DNA of 64,000 nucleotides, from contig NZ_CANDNZ010000016.1 in assembly GCF_947387555.1 (NCBI RefSeq), positions 81,821 through 145,820 on the forward strand, given 5' to 3'. Position 1 is the stretch's first letter. Every line of letters begins with the position of its first letter. A model generated the notes under the pieces. That model was not told where the DNA came from, ran no database searches, and saw only the letters and a list, made by a program, of their open reading frames with translations. The position numbers and the translations under genes were made by a program. This DNA comes from Thalassomonas sp. RHCl1. GTDB lineage: Bacteria > Pseudomonadota > Gammaproteobacteria > Enterobacterales > Alteromonadaceae. Below are positions 1-10,795 of this stretch, piece by piece.

Positions 1-3000
1 CCTTCTGGATTTACCCGGCCTAAGTCCCCGGTTCTGTAGGCTCTGCCTGCCGGCGTCTTGACAAAGTTAGCGGCGGACTTTTGATCGGCATTGATATAGC
101 CATTGGCAAGTGAGCTGCCCAGCACCGCCAGCTCTCCGGTCATGCCCTCGGGAACCGGCTGCATAAAACGGTCAACAACAATAACCCGGGTATTATCTAT
201 GGCCTTGCCTATTGGCGCATAAAGGCTTTCACTGCCCGCTGGTGCCAATTGATGGCAAACCACATCGGACATAACTTCGGTTGAGCCATAGAGGTTGTAA
301 AGTTTTACCTGTGGAAAACGCTGCAAGAGTTTCGCTGCACTGGCCGTCAGCAAAGGCTCGCCGCTGACAAACCAATGCTTTAATGTCAATGCTGGTTCCG
401 AGTCCAATTCCGACAGTGCTTTCATTAAAGAGGGGGCGGTGACCAGGCGTGTTATTTTCTTACTGGCAAGCTGTCGTTGTAATTGATGGCTGTCTTTTAC
501 CGTATCACGGTCAAGCAGCAGCAATTTGGCACCACCGCATAATGGTACCAACAGCTCCCACACGGCGCGGATAAATGCCATAGAAGTAATATGCGCCATG
601 GCTTCATTTGCTTCGAACGGTATCTTGTCCAGCATCCAGCGAATGCGGTTTTTAGTCGCACCATAGGTGCCTGCTACGCCTTTGGGGGTACCAGTGGAAC
701 CGGAAGTAAAAATAATGTGAGCCGGGGCATCATCGGGGATCACCATTTGTGCCGGATCAGCACTCTGTTGAGCACCAAGCTGGCGCAGCGAGTCCTGACT
801 GTCCAGCTGTAAAGGCTCCAGATCCGATACCCAGGCATTATCCTGTATAAACTGACGATCACTGAGCACCAAATCGGCACCGGCAATACTGGCCATTAGC
901 TCACTTCTGGCGCCGGGCAGCTCTTCGCTTAAAGGCACGTAGCAAGCCCCTATTTTTAAGAGGGCAAGTATCGCCTTGATGCGCAGCGGGGAACGGGAAA
1001 TTGCCAGGGTCACACGTTTATTCAGGTCAATTTGATATTGCCCCATCAGTAAGTGCGCCAACTGGTTCACTTCCTTATTCAGCTGCTGATAATTCCAAGT
1101 TTGCTGCCTGTAGGCCAGGGCAGTATCTTCAGGCCTGGTCGCCGCCAGGTGTTCAATATAACCGGCAATCGAAGGCGAATGGCCGCTATTAGTTGAACTT
1201 TCGCTGATTTGCTGCCATTTCGGTGCGCTCAGCCAGCTATACTCGAGCACAGGTTTTTCCGGACAGGCAATAATTTGCTCCAGCAAGTGGTTGAATTCAT
1301 CTGCAAACCTGGCGATGGTTTCCCGGCTAAATAACCGGCAGTCATAGACCCAAGTCAGCGCCAAAGGTTTGTCCCGGCTATCCGGCTCTTTGATATAAAG
1401 GGTGATATCGTATTTATTGTCGATCGCTTCATTTTCTGCCGGGAAAATATTCACCCCTTCCAGGCTAAACTCAGTATCGGCATTGTTGTTAAGGTTTATC
1501 ATCACCTGGAATAGCGGCGAATGCAGCAGGTTTCTGGCGGGGTTAATGCGCTCGACTATGGCTTCAAAAGGTGCATCACTATGCGCCATAGAGGCAAGAT
1601 GCTGGGCTTTGCTTCTTTGCAATAAGGTTTTCAGATCAGGGTTGTCAGCAAATTCAGTCCGATAGACCTGGGTATTTAAAAATAAGCCGATCAGCTCTTG
1701 TGTCTGGGGCTGGCTTCTGCCGACAACCGGCGCCCCCAAGATCACATCCGTTTCATAACTCAGGCGGCCGATATGCAGGGCCAGGGCCGTTTGCATCAGC
1801 ATAAACAAGGTGCTGTCGCATGCTTTTAACAGCGCTTGCGCTTGCGTTAACCAGGACGATGTCATTGCCCGGTTAACCACTTCCCCTTTCCTTGGCTGAT
1901 CTGGGTGATTCTCTCTCGGGTAGTCCAGAGGTAAAGCGTGGCAGGCGGGAGCATCTAGCAGCAGTTCTTGCCAGTAGCTTAGCTTTTGCTCCCGGGCCTG
2001 TGCCGGCAACTCATGTTGCCAAAGTGCAAAGTCCACATAGTCAATGCTAAGTTGTGGCAGATGCGCCGGGCTGTCAGCTAAATTAGCCTGATAGAGTTGA
2101 ATAAATTCTTTAACTAACAAATCAACAGACCAGCCGTCGGCCGCGATATGATGAATATTGATTTGCAGCTGTCCGTGAGGGTTTGTCCCCCCCGCCAGGT
2201 GAAAATAACAAACTCTTATCAGCAGCTCATTGGTCAAATCAAATGGCCGGTTATTCTCTTGCGCTTTTAACTGCTTTAATGTTTGCTCCCGCTCCGGTGA
2301 GGCCAGGGCAGAAAGATCCGCTTGCTTGAGCTGCCATTGCCATTCTTGCCTGATCTCTTGCTTAGCGCCGGTTTCATCGGCGATAAAAACAGTACGCAAG
2401 GCACTATGGCGGTTAATGATTTCCCTGATCGCCTGCTCGGCAGTCAAAGGACTGAATTTGCCCTCGATAATAAAGCTTTTCGACATATTGAACTGATTAG
2501 AGCCGGGCTGCATTTGCTCCAAAAACCAAAGTCTTTGCTGGGCATGGGAGAGTGGGAATACCCCCCCCGGTACTTGCCTGGCCCGGATCTGGTTTGCTTC
2601 ACTCTCATGCGGCAGCTCATCGATAATTACTGCTAAGTCCGCTAATACCGGAGCTTCAAACACCTGTTTCATAGTGATGTGTTTGGCAAATATGTTGCGA
2701 ATTTCCGCCACCAGTTTGACAATCAACAGCGAGTGTCCGCCCAAATCAAAAAAGTTATCTCTTGCCCCTATCGCCCCGGTGACAGGCAACAGTTTCTGCC
2801 AAATCTCGGTCAACACCAGCTCGGTTTTAGTCTCAGGCGCCAGGTATAACCCCTGAGCCGTGGAAAAATCAGGAGACGGCAGACGCTTTTTATCGATTTT
2901 GCCATTTGCTGTCAGTGGAAACTGTTCCATCACAATGATGGCTTTTGGCACCATGTAAACCGGCAAGCGATCCGTCAGGTACAAATTGAGCTCTTGAGCT

Positions 3001-6000
3001 AATTGCTCCGCCTGGTAAGCTCCGCTATTTGCTTCTGGTACAACGTAAGCCAGCAAGTGCCTGGCTCCGGCCTCTTGAATGTCATCAAGGGCACGTACCA
3101 TGACCACAGCCTTGGCAACCCTGGCCGAGGAAGCAAGCTGATATTCAATTTCACCGAGTTCGATACGAAAACCATGCAGTTTGACCTGATCATCGGCCCG
3201 GCCGATAAACTCCATTTCACCGTTATCGAGATAGCGCACCAGGTCGCCGGTGCGATAAAGGCGATCTCCCGCCGGCCTGTTGGCAAGCAGAGCAAAGGGA
3301 CTGCTTATATACTTCTGCCCGGTCAATTCAGGCCGTTGGTAGTAACCTTGCGTCACACCGTCACCGCCTAAATACAACTCACCGACACTGCCTTTTGGTA
3401 CCAGCTCCTGTCGCGGTGAAAGAATATAGGCCTGGCTGTTATCAATAACCCGGCCAATTGCTGGTACGGTGGAAACCGGCTGGCTAAAGGATGCCCAGGT
3501 GGAATAGGTGGTATCTTCTGACGGCCCGTACAGATTACAGACACGCAGTGACTCATTGCCTTGCAGCAGCTGATTTACCACCCTGGCAGGCAAAGGTTCC
3601 CCGGCTAAATTCACTAGTTTAGTGCCTGGCGGCAGCGCCTCTTGCGCTAACAGGGCCTCTATAGCCGAAGGCACGGTATTGATCAGGGTGATATCCAGTT
3701 GATTTTCTAACAGGGCAAGCGCATTAGCAACCAACACCACTTGATGACCTAAACTCAAAGGCACAAAAATTTCGAACACGGATAAATCGAAATTCAGCGA
3801 TGTGCTGGCCAAGGTTTTACTCAATTCAGCCGGGCTAAAGACAGAGCGGGCCCAGTGCAGCAAGGCGGCAAAGTTTTTATGAGTAACGGCCACCCCTTTA
3901 GGGGTGCCGGTTGAGCCGGAAGTGTAGATGATATACGCCAGTTCATCCGACGACTTCCCGGCCGCAGCCATCACGGGAGCATCGCTGTAATGGCTGAGAT
4001 TTTGTTTCAACTTAGGCGAGTCCAGCGCCAACAAATGACTAATTTTGTGGTCGCCGCCAGCTTTTGCCGCAAATAATTTTTCAATCACGGCTCCCTGGCC
4101 AATCAGATATTCCAACGCAAGATCACCCGCGATAAACTGAATCCTGGACGCAGGGTAGGAGGGGTCGAGCGGCACATAAGCGGCTCCGGCCTTCAGTATG
4201 GCCAGCAAGGCGATGATCATATCGGCATTTCGTTGCATCGAAATACCCACCAGGGTTCCGTCGGTTACCCCATGTTCGCGTAAATAATGGGCCAGCTGAT
4301 TGGACGCCAGATCTAATTGGCCATAGCTGTATTTTTGGTTTGCACACACCAGAGCCAGCTTGTCGGGGACTTTTGATGCCTGTTGAACAAAAGGCTGATG
4401 CAGCAGGGCATCCGCGTCATAACTGCACTGGTTATCGTTGAGCTCCACCAATAAATGATGAATTTCCTGCCCGGATAACATAGACAACTCAGATAAGCGG
4501 CAATCCTGCTGCTGCGTTATCGCTGCCAGTAAGGTATGTAAATGTTGATGTAACTGTGCCGGGGTTTCAGGTTTAAATAAGGCCCGGTCATAAAGCCAAT
4601 TAAACTTAATGTCTGCACCATTTATTTCAACCATAAGCTCAAGATCAAATTTGGCAGCCACTTGCAATGCCGTCATTTCTTCAATTTTTACGCCGGGTAA
4701 AGCCAGTTGATCTTGCTCACTGTTATCCATCGACAGCATAATTTGAAACAGGGGGGCGTGCTCGCTGCTGCGCTGCACCTTAAGCTTTTCAACCAGGTGA
4801 TCAAAAGGAATATCCTGATTGTCCTGGGCTTGAAGATTGACTTGTTTTATATGCGCCAAATACTCGCCCAAAGCAAGATCGTCCGCTAACTGGGTCCTGA
4901 GTATCAAGGTATTGACAAAACAACCAATCACCGGGTTCAGCTCTGTCCGGGTGCGGTTAGCGACCGGGGTACCTATGACGATGTCACTGCTGCCGCTGTA
5001 CCTTGCCAGCAAAATACTCAGGGCGGCATGTACCAGCATAAAGGGGGTAATGCCCAAAAGCTGACTGCTCTGGTTTATTTGTGCTGCAAGTTCAGCGGCA
5101 ATACTCCCGGTGAATTTACCTCCTTGGAATGCCATCTGCTTCGGACGTGGAAAGTCCAGGGGAAAGTTATGCACGATCGGCAAGTCTGCCAGCTGGTTCT
5201 GCCAATAATGCCATTGCCCGAGCAATTGCTGCTCATTTGTTGTTTGTGCCTTGTAGTCAGGGGTTAAAGCGCGTAAAACCTGTTTTTGCCAGAGGGCATA
5301 ATCAGCATACTGCAGCGGTAGTGGCGCCAACAGCTTGTTGCTGCCGGACTGATAAAGTTCGATAAATTCACGGATAAATATCCCCAGCGACCAGCCGTCT
5401 GCCGCAATATGGTGCAAACAAAGCAACAAGATCCCTTGTTCATCCTCAGCAATTTTAAGCCAAGATGTGCGCAGCATAAGATCTTTAGTCAGATCAAAAA
5501 CTTTGCTGGCATTTGCTTCAATAAATTGTTGAATTTTTTCACTACGCAGCAACGTACTTACACTAGTCAGATCCGTCACCTGCAGCTGGTAAGAGCCAGG
5601 TTTTTGGATCTCCTGATACGCTTGACCCTCTTTAACCATATAACGGGTACGCAGGATCTCATGACGCCTGATGATTTCAGCGATGGCATTTTCGGCTTTG
5701 GCAACATCAAAAGCACCGGTTATTTTTAATGCCACCGGCATATGGTACTGAGCCGAACTGCCTTCATATTGATCAATAAACCACAACCGGGATTGAGCCG
5801 GCGAAAGCGGCAACAGGGTATCCTGCTTGTCTCTGGCTTTAATGGCCACTTTTGAGTCAGGTGAAACGACGGCACTTTGTTGCTGCACGACCAAAGCCAG
5901 TTGATAAAGCAAGGGGTGATCAAAGACTTGTTTGATATCCAACGCTTTATTCACGCGGCTGCGCAACTCGGAGATCAGCCTGACGGCAAGCAGCGAATGT

Positions 6001-9000
6001 CCGCCAAGATGGAAAAAGTGACTGTTTCGACCAATTTTATCCTGCTCCAGGTCCAGTAAATCAGCCCAAATTTCGGCGAGCAGGGTTTCGGTTTCGTTTT
6101 GCGGAGCAAGGTATTCCCCCTCCAGCCTTGAAAAATCCGCTTCTGGCAAGGCCGTTCTATCTATCTTGCCGTTGGTGGTCAGCGGCCATTCGCTTAAGCG
6201 GATGAAGACATCCGGCAGCATATAATCAGGTAAACTTTGCTGCAACTGAGTGCGCAGCAAAGATGAAAAGCTGCCATCTTCCTGTCCCAGCTCGGCAATA
6301 TAATAGGCGATCAAACGGGTCGAACCATGCCATTTTTGGGGGATAACCAGACTTTCTCTCACCTGGGACAGAGTATCTAACTGATGAGAAATTTCTGCTA
6401 ACTCAATTCTAAAGCCACGAATTTTAACCTGTTCATCTTCCCTTCCTAAGAAGGTCAGTTGGCCATTGGGTAACATACGAACCAAATCACCGGTTTTATA
6501 CAGGCGCTGACCGGCTACATTTAAAGCCGGGGCAGTAACAAAACGCTCCCGGGTTAATGCCGGGGCATTTAAATAACCAAGTGCCAACCCCTTGCCGCCG
6601 ATGTAAAGTTCGCCGCAAACACCTGTTGGTGTTAAGCGCTGATCTTTGTCCAAAATAAACAACTGTTTACCAGGATATGCACAGCCAATAGCAACCTGCT
6701 CAAGATCGTCGGCGGTAATCTCGTGGCAAAGGGCGGTAATAACGGCTTCGGTGGGGCCGTAGGCATTAAAAAGTTTTATTTGCTCAGCCCGGACAATATC
6801 AAACCAGCGGCTCACCAGTTCCGTGCTGAGGGCTTCCCCGCCAACGACCAATCGGGTCAGGGAGGAGCTGCGCCACCCCTGTTTGTGCTCAGGGGTTAAT
6901 AATTGTGCCAGGTAGGCTGGCGCCAAATCGGTAATGGTAACTTCGTGATGATTGATATAGTCCAAAAAAGCCTGGCTATCCGGCACCCGGTTACCGCGAA
7001 GGTAAAGCCTGGCTCCGCAGCACAGGGCCGCGAAAGTTTGCTCTAAAAAGGTGTCAAAACTAAATGAGGCAAACTGATAGACTTTGTCTTTGCCGGTAAA
7101 GCCAAAATAATCGATTGCCGCCTGGATATGCCGGGCTATGGCTTGATGGCCGACCACAACCCCTTTAGGGGTACCGGTCGAGCCGGAAGTATAGATGACA
7201 TACGCGGCAGAGTTTGCTGCAAGCTCAGACAAAACAAACTTGTTTTTCAGTGGCGCCGTGTCCTCTTGCTCACACAAAAGCAAGGACAGGTGGGGCATTT
7301 TATCAAGCGGTAGCTGCGAAACCAGCTTGTCTTGGGTCAGTAAAATCTCTGCCTGGCAGTCTTGCAGTATATGCTGGATCCGCCCGGCAGGGTAACTTGG
7401 GTCAATGGGCACATAAGCCGCTCCCGTTTTTAATACCGCTAAGATACTGATCAGCATCTGTGGGCTACGATCCACGCATACCGCAATAAGATCTTCCTCT
7501 GCAGCCCCCCGGTCGATTAACCGTAATGCCAGGCTGTCGCTGAGCAGATCCAGTTGTGCATAAGTGAGACTGTTTTCCGTTTGACTGTCGAGCCCATGGC
7601 TCTGGGTACAGGTCAGGGCTATGGCATTTGGGCTTTGTTTGGCCTGCGCCGAAAAACCTTGCGCTAAAGAAACAAAGGCCTGCTCCCGGGAGGGGGGAGG
7701 GGTCAGATTTTTCAGCATGGCTTGCGATTCTAAAGCCGGTATCCGCTCCAGGCGCTTAAGGGGGACATCGGGATGATTTAACAGCTGACGCAGTAAAAAC
7801 TCCAGCCGACGGGCAAGCAGATCCGCTTCTTCATTGGAAAAATATTGGCTGCTGTAGTCGATTTGCAGCTCACAGTCCGCACCTTCACCAAATTCCCAAA
7901 TGGTAATGTTTAATGGTGTCAGCTCATGGTTATGGCTCAGATAAACAAATTCACACGGCTTTTCTTCAATTTGGAAATGGCTGTCTAGCTTCAGATAGTT
8001 GAAGGAAACGTCATAAAGCTCTTCATTTCCCTGATTGATGTTATTGATAATGTGGCCAATCGGAAACCTTTGGTGGCGGAAATTACTTTTTTGCCGCTGA
8101 GCTATCTGTGCCAGTATTTGTGAAAAGCTATGCTCGCCCGCTATTGATAACGCGATGGGACTAACGCTAGTGAACACCCCAGGCATTTGTTTTTCTGAAA
8201 AGTTTTTACGGTTATGGGCGGGAAGCCCCAAGACCAGGTGGTTGCGATGATAGGTACAGGCTAAATACCCGGCGATCAATCCGAGAAAAATTTGCGCCGG
8301 GCCGGTTTGTTCTTGCTTGGCAAAGCGGTTTAAGCACTTCATCAGGCCGGTATCAAGTATTAACCGTTTACGCCTGCTGGCGATCTTACTCTGGCTTTTA
8401 AACCGGGAGCGATAATAGGGGGGCAATAATTTCCCTGCAGTTAACTCAGGGATATGATACCAATATTGCTTGTCCTTTTGGTATTTTTTACTTTTAAGGT
8501 ATAAGGCATCTTTATCGGCTATTTCCTGCCATGGGGTAGCCTGTTCCCTATCAGCTTCAGGATCCGCGTAATATTTGCCAATTTGTCTGGCCCAGTTGGC
8601 AAAGCCCCAACCATCCATGGCCAAATGATGGCACAGCCCCATGTACCAGTGTTTATTATCCGCAAGTTTTAACAAGGCTGCCTGAAAAAGTTCGCCGCCG
8701 CGAAAGTCGATAACAGACTCAAAGCGCTCCCTCAGCCATTGGTTCGCTGCGGCTTCTGGATCTTGATGCCCGGAAAAGTCAATCAAATCGAGCGCTAAGG
8801 TACGGTGCTCACTGATATATTGGCTAACGCCGCCATCCCCGACAACAATGCGAATGCCAAAGGCCTGGTTGGAGCTGACGACCTTTTGGTGGGCAAAGAT
8901 AAATTTTTTAATATCAAGCTCAGCCATTTTAATACAGCCGCCGACATTATAATGCGGGTTGTCGGGGTGCTTGATTTGATCGAAATAGATATCTTGTTGA

Positions 9001-9035
9001 GTTAAGGTCAGCCCAAAAGTGTGACATGCAGACAT
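1..9035 (-). CDS. Non-ribosomal peptide synthetase, C-A-T-C-A-T-C-A..., 3' end beyond window
   Basis: Multimodular NRPS; about 3011 codons are visible and the gene runs off the left edge. It starts at the ATG at 9035, 17 bases after the exporter gene, and opens directly with a condensation domain (SACHTFGLTLTQQDIYF). Condensation motifs are HHLAMDG near residue 136, HHIAADG near 1208 and HHIAADG near 2295. Carrier-domain serines lie in LGGHSLL at about residues 1014 and 2102. Adenylation domains occupy roughly 7690-6150, 4440-2900 and 1240-1, each with a TSGSTGTPKGV-type loop. Reading pocket positions by eye gives D-T-E-D-V-G-A-I-T for A1 (acidic pocket, suggesting Arg/Lys-like), D-L-F-N-N-A-L-T-Y for A2 (a code usually linked to alanine), and I-R-W-V-F-S-L-S-D for A3 (no Asp235). 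An N-terminal C domain with no upstream module here suggests acyl initiation or reception from another protein; this is inference. No TE or epimerase is visible before the edge. Confidence 0.95.
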   Translation of the reverse strand, partial: MSACHTFGLTLTQQDIYFDQIKHPDNPHYNVGGCIKMAELDIKKFIFAHQKVVSSNQAFGIRIVVGDGGVSQYISEHRTLALDLIDFSGHQDPEAAANQWLRERFESVIDFRGGELFQAALLKLADNKHWYMGLCHHLAMDGWGFANWARQIGKYYADPEADREQATPWQEIADKDALYLKSKKYQKDKQYWYHIPELTAGKLLPPYYRSRFKSQSKIASRRKRLILDTGLMKCLNRFAKQEQTGPAQIFLGLIAGYLACTYHRNHLVLGLPAHNRKNFSEKQMPGVFTSVSPIALSIAGEHSFSQILAQIAQRQKSNFRHQRFPIGHIINNINQGNEELYDVSFNYLKLDSHFQIEEKPCEFVYLSHNHELTPLNITIWEFGEGADCELQIDYSSQYFSNEEADLLARRLEFLLRQLLNHPDVPLKRLERIPALESQAMLKNLTPPPSREQAFVSLAQGFSAQAKQSPNAIALTCTQSHGLDSQTENSLTYAQLDLLSDSLALRLIDRGAAEEDLIAVCVDRSPQMLISILAVLKTGAAYVPIDPSYPAGRIQHILQDCQAEILLTQDKLVSQLPLDKMPHLSLLLCEQEDTAPLKNKFVLSELAANSAAYVIYTSGSTGTPKGVVVGHQAIARHIQAAIDYFGFTGKDKVYQFASFSFDTFLEQTFAALCCGARLYLRGNRVPDSQAFLDYINHHEVTITDLAPAYLAQLLTPEHKQGWRSSSLTRLVVGGEALSTELVSRWFDIVRAEQIKLFNAYGPTEAVITALCHEITADDLEQVAIGCAYPGKQLFILDKDQRLTPTGVCGELYIGGKGLALGYLNAPALTRERFVTAPALNVAGQRLYKTGDLVRMLPNGQLTFLGREDEQVKIRGFRIELAEISHQLDTLSQVRESLVIPQKWHGSTRLIAYYIAELGQEDGSFSSLLRTQLQQSLPDYMLPDVFIRLSEWPLTTNGKIDRTALPEADFSRLEGEYLAPQNETETLLAEIWADLLDLEQDKIGRNSHFFHLGGHSLLAVRLISELRSRVNKALDIKQVFDHPLLYQLALVVQQQSAVVSPDSKVAIKARDKQDTLLPLSPAQSRLWFIDQYEGSSAQYHMPVALKITGAFDVAKAENAIAEIIRRHEILRTRYMVKEGQAYQEIQKPGSYQLQVTDLTSVSTLLRSEKIQQFIEANASKVFDLTKDLMLRTSWLKIAEDEQGILLLCLHHIAADGWSLGIFIREFIELYQSGSNKLLAPLPLQYADYALWQKQVLRALTPDYKAQTTNEQQLLGQWHYWQNQLADLPIVHNFPLDFPRPKQMAFQGGKFTGSIAAELAAQINQSSQLLGITPFMLVHAALSILLARYSGSSDIVIGTPVANRTRTELNPVIGCFVNTLILRTQLADDLALGEYLAHIKQVNLQAQDNQDIPFDHLVEKLKVQRSSEHAPLFQIMLSMDNSEQDQLALPGVKIEEMTALQVAAKFDLELMVEINGADIKFNWLYDRALFKPETPAQLHQHLHTLLAAITQQQDCRLSELSMLSGQEIHHLLVELNDNQCSYDADALLHQPFVQQASKVPDKLALVCANQKYSYGQLDLASNQLAHYLREHGVTDGTLVGISMQRNADMIIALLAILKAGAAYVPLDPSYPASRIQFIAGDLALEYLIGQGAVIEKLFAAKAGGDHKISHLLALDSPKLKQNLSHYSDAPVMAAAGKSSDELAYIIYTSGSTGTPKGVAVTHKNFAALLHWARSVFSPAELSKTLASTSLNFDLSVFEIFVPLSLGHQVVLVANALALLENQLDITLINTVPSAIEALLAQEALPPGTKLVNLAGEPLPARVVNQLLQGNESLRVCNLYGPSEDTTYSTWASFSQPVSTVPAIGRVIDNSQAYILSPRQELVPKGSVGELYLGGDGVTQGYYQRPELTGQKYISSPFALLANRPAGDRLYRTGDLVRYLDNGEMEFIGRADDQVKLHGFRIELGEIEYQLASSARVAKAVVMVRALDDIQEAGARHLLAYVVPEANSGAYQAEQLAQELNLYLTDRLPVYMVPKAIIVMEQFPLTANGKIDKKRLPSPDFSTAQGLYLAPETKTELVLTEIWQKLLPVTGAIGARDNFFDLGGHSLLIVKLVAEIRNIFAKHITMKQVFEAPVLADLAVIIDELPHESEANQIRARQVPGGVFPLSHAQQRLWFLEQMQPGSNQFNMSKSFIIEGKFSPLTAEQAIREIINRHSALRTVFIADETGAKQEIRQEWQWQLKQADLSALASPEREQTLKQLKAQENNRPFDLTNELLIRVCYFHLAGGTNPHGQLQINIHHIAADGWSVDLLVKEFIQLYQANLADSPAHLPQLSIDYVDFALWQHELPAQAREQKLSYWQELLLDAPACHALPLDYPRENHPDQPRKGEVVNRAMTSSWLTQAQALLKACDSTLFMLMQTALALHIGRLSYETDVILGAPVVGRSQPQTQELIGLFLNTQVYRTEFADNPDLKTLLQRSKAQHLASMAHSDAPFEAIVERINPARNLLHSPLFQVMINLNNNADTEFSLEGVNIFPAENEAIDNKYDITLYIKEPDSRDKPLALTWVYDCRLFSRETIARFADEFNHLLEQIIACPEKPVLEYSWLSAPKWQQISESSTNSGHSPSIAGYIEHLAATRPEDTALAYRQQTWNYQQLNKEVNQLAHLLMGQYQIDLNKRVTLAISRSPLRIKAILALLKIGACYVPLSEELPGARSELMASIAGADLVLSDRQFIQDNAWVSDLEPLQLDSQDSLRQLGAQQSADPAQMVIPDDAPAHIIFTSGSTGTPKGVAGTYGATKNRIRWMLDKIPFEANEAMAHITSMAFIRAVWELLVPLCGGAKLLLLDRDTVKDSHQLQRQLASKKITRLVTAPSLMKALSELDSEPALTLKHWFVSGEPLLTASAAKLLQRFPQVKLYNLYGSTEVMSDVVCHQLAPAGSESLYAPIGKAIDNTRVIVVDRFMQPVPEGMTGELAVLGSSLANGYINADQKSAANFVKTPAGRAYRTGDLGRVNPE

Positions 9036-9052
9036 AACAGCATTCCCCTGCT

Positions 9053-10795
9053 TTATATAGATAGCTTTTCTTCAGCGAAAACTTGTTTGGCATTTGCCGT
9101 TGCTTTCGACACATAAGTCTCAAGGAGCTTTTGATGATCCTGACCTATGTCTTTGACAATCTGGCCTTCGTTCATCACCACAAGCTGGTCGGCAAGATCG
9201 AAATAACGATCATCATGGGAAATCACCACCACAGCTTTGCCTTGCGCCCGTAATTCGGGAAGAATATTACGGTAAAAAATATCTTTAAAAGTGGGGTCCT
9301 GATCCGCCGCCCATTCGTCAAACAGATAAAGATCTTTATCTTCAATGCAGGCAACCAGCAAAGCGAGCCGACGCTTTTGCCCGTCGGAAAGGGACAGGGT
9401 AGAAAAACGGCCATCGTCGAAGGTGACTTTATTTTCCAGCCCCAGGGCAAGCAAATACCTTTCCACCGTTTCTTTGACCCCTTGCTGCTCAGCCCCGAGC
9501 AAGCGTTCAAACAAATGATAATCAGAATAAATCGCTCCGATACATTGGCGAACCGCGTTAAGGGTACTCTCGTTGACTTTGACATCATCAAAACAAATTT
9601 CACCTGAGCTGGGCACATAATGCTGAGTGATAAGCTTAGATAGGGTCGATTTCCCTGAACCGTTGCCGCCGATGATAAAAGTGATCTCGCCGCGGTTAAT
9701 CGTCAGGTTAAGCGGACCCACAGCAAAGCTTCCCGGCTGTTTGCTGTATGTGTATACCACGTCTTTAAGGTGCAGTTGCTGCCAGTTTTTGATGCTGGTT
9801 TGTGCCCGGTTAACCTGTTCTTCAGGCAAATCCCTAAACAGTTTATTCACCCGGCCCAGGGAAACCCTGGCGACAGATAATTGCGGGAAATAACCGAGAA
9901 TGATGGCGATAGGGCCGGTGATGTATAACAACACCATGATCACGCCTATCAGGTCCTGGCTGGAAATGGCATTGTAATTAACAAAGATAAAACTGACGGC
10001 GCCAATCACAAAGAAGCTGATCAAATCACTGTAGTTAATGGCCACACGCACTATGGTATGGCCTTTTTTGTCATAGCCAAGTACCTGATATTCTTCTTTG
10101 ATCAATTCTTCTTTAAAGAAGTCTTCACGTTTTAACTGGTTAAGCTTAAGCTCTTTGGCGCCGTTGATCAGGCCATGTATCGCACCGTGTAATTTATCGA
10201 CGTGAACACGGGATTTTTTAAAATAACTCCGTCCCCACCAGGTTGGCAGCTGATAGGTGACCATGCCCCAAAAAATACATTGCACCACAAACCAGAAAAT
10301 ATCGCTGCTCAAATACCAGAGATAGCTCAGCATGCCGGCAAGGGTAACCATATTCACCAAGATATCAGGCAGAATGCGGGCTCCCATCACGATACGCGGG
10401 ACATCGGTTGTCAGTGTTGCTATCAACTTGGCTGAGCCCATTTTTTCCAGAGCCAAAATAGGTGCCCTGGCAATACGGTTGTACATTTTTATCCGCAGCT
10501 CAGTGGTTACATCCATGGACACGCGCGTCAGGATCACCTGGGAAAGGGTTCTTGCCGTCAGGATAAAGGCACATAAAAACAGGAACATCTGAGCAAATGG
10601 CGCTTGGGCAATTTCAAAACCCAGCAACATTTCCGGCGGCTGTTGCACCAGCTTAAATTGCGCCTCTTCCTCCTGGAGCGCACTTAACACCAGGGGGATC
10701 ATCAGGGCATAACTGATCCCCGCCAATGCCCCAAGAATGACGGAAATAAAAAGTCGGTTAGGCGCTTTTTCTATAAATGCATCAAATAACTTCAT
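9053..10795 (-). CDS. Cyclic peptide export ABC transporter (SyrD/PvdE type)
   Basis: 580-residue half-transporter with an N-terminal membrane domain (about residues 1-320, six predicted segments) fused to an ATPase. Walker A is GGNGSGKST, the signature is LSLSDGQKRR (LSDGQ instead of the common LSGGQ), Walker B is DLYLFDEWAAD, and the switch is VVVISHDD. Length and architecture fit the SyrD/PvdE family, which moves non-ribosomal peptides or their precursors from cytoplasm to periplasm. The start overlaps the acylase stop by 4 bases (ATGA), and the NRPS begins 17 bases after the stop, so the three genes are almost certainly co-transcribed. The likely cargo is the product of the adjacent NRPS, delivered to the membrane-anchored acylase. 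Family assignment is firm; cargo is inferred. Confidence 0.93.
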   Translation of the reverse strand: MKLFDAFIEKAPNRLFISVILGALAGISYALMIPLVLSALQEEEAQFKLVQQPPEMLLGFEIAQAPFAQMFLFLCAFILTARTLSQVILTRVSMDVTTELRIKMYNRIARAPILALEKMGSAKLIATLTTDVPRIVMGARILPDILVNMVTLAGMLSYLWYLSSDIFWFVVQCIFWGMVTYQLPTWWGRSYFKKSRVHVDKLHGAIHGLINGAKELKLNQLKREDFFKEELIKEEYQVLGYDKKGHTIVRVAINYSDLISFFVIGAVSFIFVNYNAISSQDLIGVIMVLLYITGPIAIILGYFPQLSVARVSLGRVNKLFRDLPEEQVNRAQTSIKNWQQLHLKDVVYTYSKQPGSFAVGPLNLTINRGEITFIIGGNGSGKSTLSKLITQHYVPSSGEICFDDVKVNESTLNAVRQCIGAIYSDYHLFERLLGAEQQGVKETVERYLLALGLENKVTFDDGRFSTLSLSDGQKRRLALLVACIEDKDLYLFDEWAADQDPTFKDIFYRNILPELRAQGKAVVVISHDDRYFDLADQLVVMNEGQIVKDIGQDHQKLLETYVSKATANAKQVFAEEKLSI

